Assembly (NCBI RefSeq): GCF_009739905.1
Contig: NZ_CP034279.1
Coordinates: 186,001-250,000, forward strand
Reading direction: 5' to 3'
Source: Streptomyces ficellus
Lineage (GTDB): Bacteria; Actinomycetota; Actinomycetes; Streptomycetales; Streptomycetaceae
DNA length: 64,000 nucleotides
Shown: piece after piece, positions 35,017-42,839 of the stretch
How positions within the stretch are numbered: position 1 is the stretch's first letter
Layout of the letters: each line of letters begins with the position of its first letter
Translations under genes and position numbers: made by a program
Notes under the pieces: model-generated
What the model was told of the DNA's origin: nothing
The model's input: only the letters and a program-made list of their open reading frames with translations
Database searches by the model: none

Positions 35017-36161
35017 CGGACCTTGACCCCCGGCCAGCAGCCGGCATGGAGGTCCGCGAGGCCCGTCCTGTTGCCGTGCAGGTCGATGACGATGTCGTCC
35101 GTGCGGACCCGGAGGCGCTCGGTGAGCCACATCCGGTTGTCCAGCAGGCGGACGAAGTTCTCGACGAGGAGGAGCAGGGGCCGCGCTTCGGTGAGGAGCG
35201 CGTCGGGCAGCACTTGGGCGAGCAGGATGGGTCCCTCACCGCCCACCTTGGTGGAGTGGTCGAGCACATCGTGCCGGTCGAGTAACGAGGCGTCGGAGAG
35301 GGCTTTCCAGACGTCGGTGGCGTCCGTTCGGGTCTCGGCGAGGTCCACCGGTACGTAGCGGTCGAGGCCGGCCTCGCCGGTCAGGGTGTCGACGATGCGG
35401 GGGACGACGTCGTTCTCCAGGTGCCCGCCCCATGTCTTCCAGAACCGCGCGAGGTTGCTCTTGCGGTTGCTCGCCCGGTGCACGCCGTTGCGCTGTTCCC
35501 AGTGGTACGAGGTGACCCTCGGGTCGATCACGGTGTGGTGTCCGAGGGACCTGGCCCGCATCTGGTAGTCGAAGTCCTCGTACCCGTTGAAGTACCGCTC
35601 GTCGAGCAGCCCGACGTCGTCCCGTACGCGGCGGGTCATGGCGAAGAGCGCGAAGGCGGCCAGTTGGACGCGGTACGGCGCGCCGGGCAGGTCGGCGGGG
35701 CGGGCGTTGAGGTACAGGTGCCGGCCCGACGTCTCGCTGAACGAGATGCCGCAGTGCTGCACTCCCCCGGTCTGGGGGTACAGCAGGACGCCGGCGGTCA
35801 TCCCGGCCCGCGGGTGGTCGTGCAGCGTGCGCAGCATTCCGGACTGCCAGCCGGGCGACAGGACCAGGTCGGAGTCGACGAAGAACACATGGTCGCCCCG
35901 GGCCTGGAGCAGCCCCTGGTTGAGGGCCTGTCCGCACCCGCGGGGTGTGGTGTTGTGGACGGTTCCCACCGTGAGGGTGTCGGCTCGCTCGGCCTTCAGC
36001 GTGCGGGCGAACTCCTCGATCATCTCCCCGGCTTCGGGACCGGAGCCGTCGTTGACCAGGATGAGTTCCGCGTCCGGTTCGATGGTCGATCTCAGCGACC
36101 TGAGGAAGAGCGAGAGGACCGTGGGTGACTGGTAGATGGGCACGATGATGCTGCTACGCAA
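35013..36161 (-). CDS. family 2 glycosyltransferase, first gene of the operon
   Basis: A GT-A-fold transferase of about 382 residues. It begins SSIIVPIYQSPTVLSLFLRS, has the metal-binding FFVDSDLVLSPGW (DxD type) and the acceptor/base segment NGYEDFDYQMRARSLGH. About 130 C-terminal residues beyond the GT domain are unassigned and include a Leu-rich helix. The start is uncertain: TTG at 36161 lies 5 bases after GGGGGG and fits the family N-terminus, while a GTG at 36200 adds 13 residues. It transfers a sugar from an NDP donor; acceptor unknown. Its stop overlaps the aminotransferase start. Confidence 0.87.
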   Translation of the reverse strand: MRSSIIVPIYQSPTVLSLFLRSLRSTIEPDAELILVNDGSGPEAGEMIEEFARTLKAERADTLTVGTVHNTTPRGCGQALNQGLLQARGDHVFFVDSDLVLSPGWQSGMLRTLHDHPRAGMTAGVLLYPQTGGVQHCGISFSETSGRHLYLNARPADLPGAPYRVQLAAFALFAMTRRVRDDVGLLDERYFNGYEDFDYQMRARSLGHHTVIDPRVTSYHWEQRNGVHRASNRKSNLARFWKTWGGHLENDVVPRIVDTLTGEAGLDRYVPVDLAETRTDATDVWKALSDASLLDRHDVLDHSTKVGGEGPILLAQVLPDALLTEARPLLLLVENFVRLLDNRMWLTERLRVRTDDIVIDLHGNRTGLADLHAGCWPGVKVR

Positions 36162-36469
36162 GAGGACCCCCCATGTTGCGTATGGAACCGCTCCGGGCAC
36201 GGATCCGGGCGAGGCTCGGAGCGGGTGATGCGGTCTACCGTCAGGGCGTCAGCGGCATGACGGGGAAGGGCACCGAGAAAGCGACCACGACCGAACGCGA
36301 TCACACAAAATCGATCACCCGATGACCAAGAGACTGCGTGGGGGCAGGGTGTGTTGTCAAGCGGTCGCAGCCTGGCCGCCAAGGCCGTGCGCGGGCCCGC
36401 ACGCAGGGCTTCCACCAGGGCGAACGAGGATGCACGCGGGGCGTACGCGGCGTGGACGGACCGCTCTCA
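36162..36469. other. intergenic region upstream of the six-gene operon
   Basis: A gap of about 300 bases between the operon's first gene and the end of the sensor kinase on the same strand. It must contain the operon promoter; an A/T-rich stretch ACACAAAATCGATCACC at about 36303 is the best local candidate, but I see no consensus operator. Confidence 0.4.
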
Positions 36470-37732
36470 TCAAGCCGGATTTGGCGGGAAAGGGTCTCGG
36501 TCCGTGGTGTGCGGCGTACGGTGCGCGGCTCCGAGGTCGATCGTGACGCTCGCACCGCCGCCGTCCGCGTTCTCGTACAGCACCCGGGCGCCCAGCACCT
36601 TCGCCTGCCCGGCCACGATGGTCAGGCCCAGACCCGTCCCCCTGCTCATGCCTCCGCCCCGGTCGGCCGATCCCGAGCGGAACCGCACCGGTCCGTCAGC
36701 CAGGACATGTTCGGGAAAGCCGGGACCGTGATCCCGCACGCGCAGCCGGGCACCGTCCACGTCGAGCACCACGGGCGGCGCGCCGTGCCGGTGGGCGTTG
36801 GTGATCAGGTTCGTCACGATGCGTTCGATGCGCCGGGGGTCGGTCCGCACGACGGCGTCGCGCACCACCCGGACCTCGACGTCCGGCCAGGGGGTGGCGG
36901 CCCGCCGCGCGATGACGCCGAGGGGCATCTCCTCGCAGAAGACCTGTTCCAGGCCGGGCACATCGAGGCGGGCCACCTCCAGGACGTCCTCGACGGTGCG
37001 CCGGAGCCGGCCGACGCCCTGCTGGATCAGCTCGGTCGGGCGGCCGGGTGGGAGCAGGTCCACCGCGGCCACGAGCCCGGCGACCGGGGTGCGCAACTCG
37101 TGCGCGATGTCGGCCGTGACCCGCCGCTCGGACTCCAGCCGTTCGGCGAGGGCGTCGGCCATCGTGTTGACGGCCCGGCTGAGGCGCGCGATCTCGTCCG
37201 TGCCCCGCGGGGTGATCCGGGCACTGAGGTCACCCTCCGCGATCCGTTGCGCAGTGCGGGTCGAGTCGGTGATGCGGCGGCCGATGGCGACGGCGGTACC
37301 GATGCCGACGAGGCAGCCGAGGGCCCCGACGAGCGCCCCGGCCCCGACCAGCACTCGGTCGAGGCTGCGCAAGGTGCGCAGTTGGGCGGTGTAGGACTGC
37401 CGGACGGCGACCACGTCGCCACCGACCCGGGTGGCGGCCCACATGTGAGGGGCCCCGGACGCGGGGTCCAGTTGCAGGTACGTCGCCCGTACGTGCCCGC
37501 GCTCGACGGCCTCGCGCAGCGGGCCGGGCAGTTCGGGCGCGTTCACGAGCAGTCCGGTCTCCACGCCGGCCGCGTGGTCGTCGAGGGCGCGCAGTAGCTC
37601 CGTATCGGCGGCCTGGGCGGCTCGTTGTGCCTGGTCGTCGGCGGTACGGACATGGACGGTCATGCCGAGCAGAGCCGCCGCCACGACGACGGTGGTGCTG
37701 GTGACGAGGGCGATCCTGGTGCGCAGTCCCAT
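36470..37732 (-). CDS. two-component sensor histidine kinase (CseC-like)
   Basis: A 420-residue membrane kinase: a first transmembrane helix (about 7-25), an extracytoplasmic sensor of about 100 residues, a second helix (about 128-150), HAMP, then the H-box RRVTADIAHELRTPVAGLVA with the phosphorylated His, N-box NLITNAHRHG, and G-boxes VRDHGPGFPEHV and GTGLGLTIV. It starts four bases after the response-regulator stop and is surely cotranscribed. The order lipoprotein, regulator, kinase copies the cseA-cseB-cseC part of the cell-envelope-stress sigE operon, though no sigE gene is adjacent. The signal sensed is unknown. Confidence 0.9.
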   Translation of the reverse strand: MGLRTRIALVTSTTVVVAAALLGMTVHVRTADDQAQRAAQAADTELLRALDDHAAGVETGLLVNAPELPGPLREAVERGHVRATYLQLDPASGAPHMWAATRVGGDVVAVRQSYTAQLRTLRSLDRVLVGAGALVGALGCLVGIGTAVAIGRRITDSTRTAQRIAEGDLSARITPRGTDEIARLSRAVNTMADALAERLESERRVTADIAHELRTPVAGLVAAVDLLPPGRPTELIQQGVGRLRRTVEDVLEVARLDVPGLEQVFCEEMPLGVIARRAATPWPDVEVRVVRDAVVRTDPRRIERIVTNLITNAHRHGAPPVVLDVDGARLRVRDHGPGFPEHVLADGPVRFRSGSADRGGGMSRGTGLGLTIVAGQAKVLGARVLYENADGGGASVTIDLGAAHRTPHTTDRDPFPPNPA

Positions 37733-37736
37733 GGGG

Positions 37737-38417
37737 TCAGGGCACGAGCCGGTAGCCGAAGCCGCGGACCGTCCGGATCCGTTCCCGGCCGATCTTGAGG
37801 CGGAGCCGCTGCACGTGGATATCCACGACGCGGCCGTCGCCGCCGTGCTCGTAGTCCCACACCCGCTCCAGGAGGGTGGTCCGGGACAGCAGGACGCCGG
37901 GTTCGGACGCGAAGGCCAGCATCACCTTGCGCTCGGTGGGCGTCAGCCGCACCAGGTCATCCCCACGGCGCACCTCCAGGGTGGTCGTGTCCACCGTGAC
38001 GTCGCCGAACCGCTTCAGCGACTCGCCGCCCGCGGCCGACGGGGACGGGACCATGCTCCGGGCCCGGCGCAGCGCCGAACGTATGCGGGCGGCCAGGACC
38101 GGTACGTCGTACGGCTTGGTGAGGTAGTCGTCGGCACCCGCCTCCAGCCCGAGCACGACGTCCACCGGGTCGGTACGGGCCGAGACCAGGAGGATGGGCA
38201 CACCGCTCACCTCGCGGACGCGCCGCACCAGGGAGACACCGTCAAGGCCCGGCAGCATGACGTCCAGCACGGCGACGTCCGGTGCCCGTTCGAGGAAGTG
38301 CGCCAGTCCCTCGGGCCCGCTGGCCGCGGTCCGCAGCCGGTATCCGTATCGTTCCAGCATCAGTCGTGTGGACTCGCGCAGCAGGGCGTCGTCCTCGACG
38401 AGCAGCACCTCGGTCAT
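37737..38417 (-). CDS. OmpR-family response regulator (CseB-like)
   Basis: A 226-residue regulator. The receiver domain has the acidic pocket VEDD, phosphoacceptor Asp in VLDVMLPGLDGVSL and the Lys of DDYLTKPYDV. The C-terminal winged helix shows LTPTERKVMLAFASEPGVLL and VWDYEHGGDGRVVDIHVQRL, ending RTVRGFGYRL. Receiver residues MLPGLDGVSLxRRxR and DVVLGLEAGADDY are those of CseB from the sigE operon as I remember it. The ATG at 38417 follows TAGGAACACCAGCC. It likely activates an unlinked promoter. Confidence 0.92.
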   Translation of the reverse strand: MTEVLLVEDDALLRESTRLMLERYGYRLRTAASGPEGLAHFLERAPDVAVLDVMLPGLDGVSLVRRVREVSGVPILLVSARTDPVDVVLGLEAGADDYLTKPYDVPVLAARIRSALRRARSMVPSPSAAGGESLKRFGDVTVDTTTLEVRRGDDLVRLTPTERKVMLAFASEPGVLLSRTTLLERVWDYEHGGDGRVVDIHVQRLRLKIGRERIRTVRGFGYRLVP

Positions 38418-38428
38418 GGCTGGTGTTC

Positions 38429-38878
38429 CTATGGTTCGGGGACGATGAGGCGCAGGTTTCGCAGCTCCGCGGCCCGTTCGGGAGGAAGGCGGGGGGAGTG
38501 CACCCTGGCGCGGGAGTAGTAGGAGACGTTTTCCCGTGCTTCCAGTCCCGCGAGTTCCACCGTGGCCGGATGGCCGTCCGGTGCGCAGCCCTCCTCGCAC
38601 CAGGTGCCGCGCACGACGCCGGTCGCCATGGCCTTCTCGGAGCCCCAGCCCGTCCAGCGCAGGTCTTCCAGGGAGGTGAACTCGTCGATCATGAAATCTC
38701 GTGGACGGGTCAGGGGGTGACCCAGGGCGTCGGACACGTAGACCGGTCCGGCTTCCGGGGCGGTGGCGGGGGCGGGGCCGGTGACCCGTGGCTGCTCGCC
38801 CGGGCCGCACGCGCCGACGCCGGTGACGAGCGCCGCCGTTACGGCCGCCAGGACGGCGGCGGCGGCGATCCTGTTCAC
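38429..38878 (-). CDS. lipoprotein, CseA-like
   Basis: A 149-residue lipoprotein from GTG 38878. The hydrophobic signal AAAAVLAAVTAALVTGV is followed by GAC and the mature GPGEQPRVTGPAPATAPEAG linker; the Cys at about 24 is the lipidation site. The folded part has a Cys pair (WCEEGCAPDG) and ends with a basic region. It lies 11 bases before the response-regulator gene on the same strand. By position it matches CseA, a lipoprotein that damps sigE-operon signalling; sequence similarity to CseA is not evident to me, so the equivalence is positional. Confidence 0.75.
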   Translation of the reverse strand: MNRIAAAAVLAAVTAALVTGVGACGPGEQPRVTGPAPATAPEAGPVYVSDALGHPLTRPRDFMIDEFTSLEDLRWTGWGSEKAMATGVVRGTWCEEGCAPDGHPATVELAGLEARENVSYYSRARVHSPRLPPERAAELRNLRLIVPEP

Positions 38879-39623
38879 GGCGGCCCCGCCGCTGCGGAGG
38901 CTCGCGCATCTCCACGGCCGGCGCTCCGCGGGATCTCACCCGGACGCGGGTGGACGGATGTACGCACTGATCTCCTTGTCGACTGTCCTGGCGCTCGTTG
39001 TGCGAAACGCAACAGGAAGAAACACCCGCCTACCCGGACAGGCGGGTTTTGGCCAAGCAGAAGCCCTCGTTCCACTTGACGCAGGTCACGAGGCACCGCA
39101 TGGAGCCGGAACCGTACCCGCAGGAGAACGAATTGACGAAACGTCAGATTTACCGTGCTCCATCTCCCTGGGACGGTCGGGCGAGATTCCACCCCGCACA
39201 AACGCGACATACATGCCGATTTTCCTCCAGCGAGACCCGGTGCCGCGACCCGGGGTGCGGCAAGTCTTACGGAACGGTGACATCTGGTGCCCCTGTCCCC
39301 GCCTGTGCCCAATTGTTGGATCGGTTGCTTTCACGCCTCCCCTGGGCTAGTTTCTCGCCACCGACCAGCCCATCGGCACCTGACCAGGCCGCGGAATGCG
39401 CTGGGAACGCCTCGTTGTCGATCCGCACGCACCGCTCGTGCGGTCGTCACTCATCACCGCCCGGGGGAACACCCTTGCCCCAGCGCTGTGTTCAGCGGCG
39501 TCCGGCCGGCGCACCCGTCGGGGACAAATCAGCTGATTTACCGCCAGAAACACTACCGTTGCGGCCGCGGAGCGCTGGACAATGCCGATCCGCCGACAAC
39601 CCCCACCGCAGGATGCCTCTCAC
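38879..39623. other. intergenic region, 745 bases
   Basis: The divergent promoter region between the Cse-like trio and the sigma-like/RICIN gene. It is less GC-rich than its surroundings. It holds a hairpin at 39025-39050 and A/T-rich promoter-like sequence at about 39127-39160 (TTGACG near 39136). I find no convincing gene. Confidence 0.5.
39025..39050 (+). terminator. hairpin followed by T-run
   Basis: CCCGCCT (39025-39031) pairs with AGGCGGG (39040-39046) over an 8-base loop and is followed by TTTT; the other side is A-rich, so it could act in both directions. No gene end lies close on the plus strand, so its use is unclear. Confidence 0.5.
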
Positions 39624-41252
39624 GTGCCGACACAGGATGACCGGTCCATGGACCATTTGACGGACGAGCAGTTGTATGGCCTCGTAGGCGCCGAAGAGCC
39701 GACCGGAACGTCGGCCACCGCCGCCTTGCGGCGACGCCACTGGTCACGCGTGAACGCCTTCGCCCACACGGTCGTGGATGACCCGGCGGCCGCCCGGTAC
39801 CTCACCGACCTCGCCTTCGACCAACTCGTGCGCGGGCAGCCCTCGACGGTCTCCCCCGTACGCCCACCTCGCCTGCTCCTTCTCCTGACCGTGTCCCGGA
39901 CGGCCGCGCGCCTGCCCCACGGGCCGCGCGACCACGGCGTGCGCGGCCGGGGCGCCGCCCGGGTGGGACCACCGCGGGCCGCGGAGCCGGTGCCGACGGG
40001 TGGTCCAGTCTCCGACCAGTTGCTGGCCAGGGGGTTCGCCGCCCTGCCTCCCCGCACTCAGGCCCTGCTGTGGCACTCCGTCGTCGAACGGGAGCCGGAC
40101 GACTCTGTCGCGTCGCTCACGGGCGACCGGCCCGAAGCCGTCGCGGGTCTGGTGTCCCGTGCACTCGAGTCGTGCCACGACGCGACCCTGCACCTCCACC
40201 TGGAGAGCCGGCCCACACCCGGGTGCTCCGGGTTCGGGCGCATGCTGGATGCCGCGACCACCCGCGAGGACGTGCGCAGGCACCCACAACTGACGCAACA
40301 CCTTGGCGAATGCCCCGACTGCGCGGCCGTGTTGCGGGGTCTTGTCGCCCTGCGGGAGGCGCCTCGCCCCGTGCTGGCCGGAGCCGTTCTCGGCGGCGCC
40401 CCGGGCGCGGCGTACACCACCGGCGCCGTGCCCGACCCGGACGACGACACCCTGACTCTGCCGAGGATCGTCCAGTCGTCGCCGCGGGGCCCGGCCGTGC
40501 GGGCTCGCGACAGCGCCCTGCGGCAGCCCGCGGCCGCGTACGCGGTCGGGATCCTCACCGTCCTGCTCACGGCCGCGGCGCTCATGGCCGTGGCCTGGTC
40601 CGCCGAAGATCCGCCGGCCGCCGGCGTCAGGGCGGCACCCGAAACCCACCCCGGCCCCGTCGGCTCGCCCAGCCGGAAAGGGCCTCCCGCCGGGACGTCG
40701 CCTCCGGCGCACACCTCCGCCTCACCCGTCGGCCCGCCCTCGCCGACCGGCTCCCCCTCCGCCTCCGCCACGGCGGGCACGTCCCCGTCCTCGTCGGCGG
40801 AGCCGACACCGGGGACCACCCCGGCCGAGGTCGTGCCGTTCCGGGCCTCGTCCTTCGTGTCCGCCGTCAATTCCGGCACCGGGATGTGCCTCGACGTACG
40901 CGGCGGCACCTTCGCCAACGGTGTCGACGTGATCACCACCAAGTGCCGCGACGGAGCCACCACACAACAGTGGCGCCTGGACGACGACGGCCTCCTGCGC
41001 AACGGCGCCCAGTCCGACTACTGCCTGGACTCACGCGGCCACAACGGCCAGAGCGTCGGGATCTGGTCGTGCTCCGCCCACAAGGGCGAACACGGGGAGA
41101 ACCTGGAGTTCTCCCTCGACACCACCGGCCGCATCAAGCCGGGCACCGCACCCGGACTCGCCGTGACCCCCGAAGGCGCAGCGGGCGCGGGCGTGAAGCT
41201 GCTCCCCACCGACGGCAGCGCGGACCAGCGCTGGACCGAGTCGGCCGGCTAG
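39624..41252 (+). CDS. membrane protein with sigma-like N-terminus, zinc-finger anti-sigma motif and RICIN domain
   Basis: About 542 residues from GTG 39624 (an ATG at 39648 is also possible). In order: a sigma-region-2-like helical segment (MDHLTDEQLYG ... RRRHWSRVNAFA), a region-4-like segment (FAALPPRTQALLWHSVVERE), an anti-sigma-like HxxxCxxC (HLGECPDCAAVLRG), one transmembrane helix (YAVGILTVLLTAAALMAVAW), a long Pro/Ser/Thr-rich wall-spanning linker, and a RICIN trefoil (TGMCLDVRGGTFANG, TTQQWRL, QRWTES). The lectin end would be outside and the sigma-like end inside, a plausible glycan sensor. The architecture is recurrent in Streptomyces, but its function is not known to me. Confidence 0.8.
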   Translation: MPTQDDRSMDHLTDEQLYGLVGAEEPTGTSATAALRRRHWSRVNAFAHTVVDDPAAARYLTDLAFDQLVRGQPSTVSPVRPPRLLLLLTVSRTAARLPHGPRDHGVRGRGAARVGPPRAAEPVPTGGPVSDQLLARGFAALPPRTQALLWHSVVEREPDDSVASLTGDRPEAVAGLVSRALESCHDATLHLHLESRPTPGCSGFGRMLDAATTREDVRRHPQLTQHLGECPDCAAVLRGLVALREAPRPVLAGAVLGGAPGAAYTTGAVPDPDDDTLTLPRIVQSSPRGPAVRARDSALRQPAAAYAVGILTVLLTAAALMAVAWSAEDPPAAGVRAAPETHPGPVGSPSRKGPPAGTSPPAHTSASPVGPPSPTGSPSASATAGTSPSSSAEPTPGTTPAEVVPFRASSFVSAVNSGTGMCLDVRGGTFANGVDVITTKCRDGATTQQWRLDDDGLLRNGAQSDYCLDSRGHNGQSVGIWSCSAHKGEHGENLEFSLDTTGRIKPGTAPGLAVTPEGAAGAGVKLLPTDGSADQRWTESAG

Positions 41253-41662
41253 CCTCCCCGGCCGCGTGCCGCACCCGCTCGCCCCGTAAGGCCGGTTCAC
41301 ACAACCGAACATCGGTCTTCGGCCGCGTACGGCAGGGCCGGCGGCCGCGCGGCGACGCCGAGCAGGCCCGTCGGCCCTTCTCATCAGCGCAAGAGCCGCC
41401 CAAGGTAACGGCGTTGCATCGAAGCGAAACCCGCTCGTCACCCTGTTGACTTTTGGCGGAAATGGCGATTTTCTTTGTCGCATCAAGTGCGTATGCGTTC
41501 GATTCTGAGGTCGCGAGCGCGCTCAGACCCCGCCCCACCCGCCGTCCCACGAGGCTCTCCACAAGACGGCCCCGGAGGGCGGCGGCCACCGCAAGTCCCC
41601 CATCACCTCACGCGTGCCTCACCGGTCGGTCCTGTGCGGCCCGTCCAAGCAAAGGGAATGAC
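41253..41662. other. intergenic region with promoter upstream of the AraFGH-type operon
   Basis: A 410-base gap. A/T-rich sequence holds TTGACT (41446-41451) and TTTTCT (41469-41474) with 17 bases between, a plausible vegetative promoter about 190 bases before the start codon. No coding frame is supported here. Confidence 0.5.
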
Positions 41663-42715
41663 ATGCTCTCTCAACGAAACCGCCGGCCGGTGGCGGCCGT
41701 GGCACTGGGCCTGACCACGGTTCTCGGCCTGACCGCTTGCTCCAGCGGCCAGGAGTCCTCGTCGGCGACGGGCACGGACGTGGGAAAGGTCGACGGCAAG
41801 ATCACCCTCACGTACCTGCAGAAGCAGGGTGATCAGGAGTACTTCGTCGGTGAGGCCGCGGGCGCCAAGGCGCAGGCCGCGAAGCTGGGTATCGACCTGA
41901 AGGTGGTGAACCTGGGCAATGACGCGAACAAGACCGTCAGCGAGGCCCAGGCGGCCATCTCGCAGAAGAGCAACGGCCTGATCGTCGTCGTACCGGATCC
42001 GGCCGTGGGCCCGCAGGTGGTGCAGATCGCCAAGGACGCCAAGGTGGCGTTGCTGACGTCGGACGACCAGATATGCAGCACGGGCCCGGACCCGGCCGAG
42101 TGTCCCCCCGAGGCCCTGGTGCCGCGCATCGGCTTCAGTGGTGAGCAGATGGGCAGCGAGGTGGGCAAGCGCGCCGCGGAGGAGTTCAAGAAGTCGGGCT
42201 GGAACGCCGCCGAGACCGCCAGTATCTCCGCCTGGAAGCAGGACGTCACGGTCTGCACCGATCGCGTCAACGCGTCGAAGAAGGCGTTCGCGGCGAACGC
42301 GGGCACCGCGGTGAAGAACATCGACGTGCCGACGGACAACAGCCCGACCGGCGCCCAGGACAAGATCGCGGCCACGATCACCGCCAACCCGAAGGTGAAG
42401 CACTGGGTGGTGTGGGGCTGCAACGACGAGAACGTGCAGGGCGGGGTCACCGCTCTGGAGAACGCCGGCTTCAAGGCGAACGACGTCATCGGAGTCGGTC
42501 TCGGCGCCTACCTCGCCTGCAAGAACTGGAGCTCGGCCAAGCCGTCCGGCATGAAGGCGGCCCTGTTCATCAACGGCCGGGACGTCGGGGCGCTGGCGGT
42601 GCAGACCATGTACGACAAGCTCAAGAACGGCAAGGAATTCCCGAAGGAGGGCTTCGCCCCGACCAAGATGGTCGACGCCTCCAACTGGAAGGCCGCCGGA
42701 CTCACCTGCGGCTGA
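41663..42715 (+). CDS. sugar ABC transporter substrate-binding lipoprotein, AraF-like
   Basis: A 350-residue type I periplasmic-binding-fold lipoprotein; ATG at 41663 follows AAAGGGAATGAC. The lipobox is LGLTAC (Cys about 25). The fold matches E. coli AraF in order and wording: a first strand KITLTYLQKQGDQEYFVGEA, VVVPDPAVGPQVV, SEVGKRAAEEFKKSGWNAAE, TDRVNASKKAF, PKVKHWVVWGCNDENVQGGV and KANDVIGVGLGAYLACKNW. This suggests L-arabinose or a related pentose or galactose as ligand. First gene of a three-gene importer operon with the double ATPase and the permease. Confidence 0.88.
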   Translation: MLSQRNRRPVAAVALGLTTVLGLTACSSGQESSSATGTDVGKVDGKITLTYLQKQGDQEYFVGEAAGAKAQAAKLGIDLKVVNLGNDANKTVSEAQAAISQKSNGLIVVVPDPAVGPQVVQIAKDAKVALLTSDDQICSTGPDPAECPPEALVPRIGFSGEQMGSEVGKRAAEEFKKSGWNAAETASISAWKQDVTVCTDRVNASKKAFAANAGTAVKNIDVPTDNSPTGAQDKIAATITANPKVKHWVVWGCNDENVQGGVTALENAGFKANDVIGVGLGAYLACKNWSSAKPSGMKAALFINGRDVGALAVQTMYDKLKNGKEFPKEGFAPTKMVDASNWKAAGLTCG

Positions 42716-42839
42716 CCCGCGGCCCCACGAGCCGGGCGGGTACGGCGCGCCGCCCCCGGGCCGCCGTACCCGCCCTCACCACCGCCGACCGGCAGCGCCG
42801 CCGAACCGGCAACACCGTTCCCCAGCCTGCGAGGCCTCC

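Noticed and set aside
36162..36469. TGTTTACG-type operator before the six-gene operon
   Set aside because: No variant matching more than a half-site was found, so the operon was not assigned to the galactan regulon.
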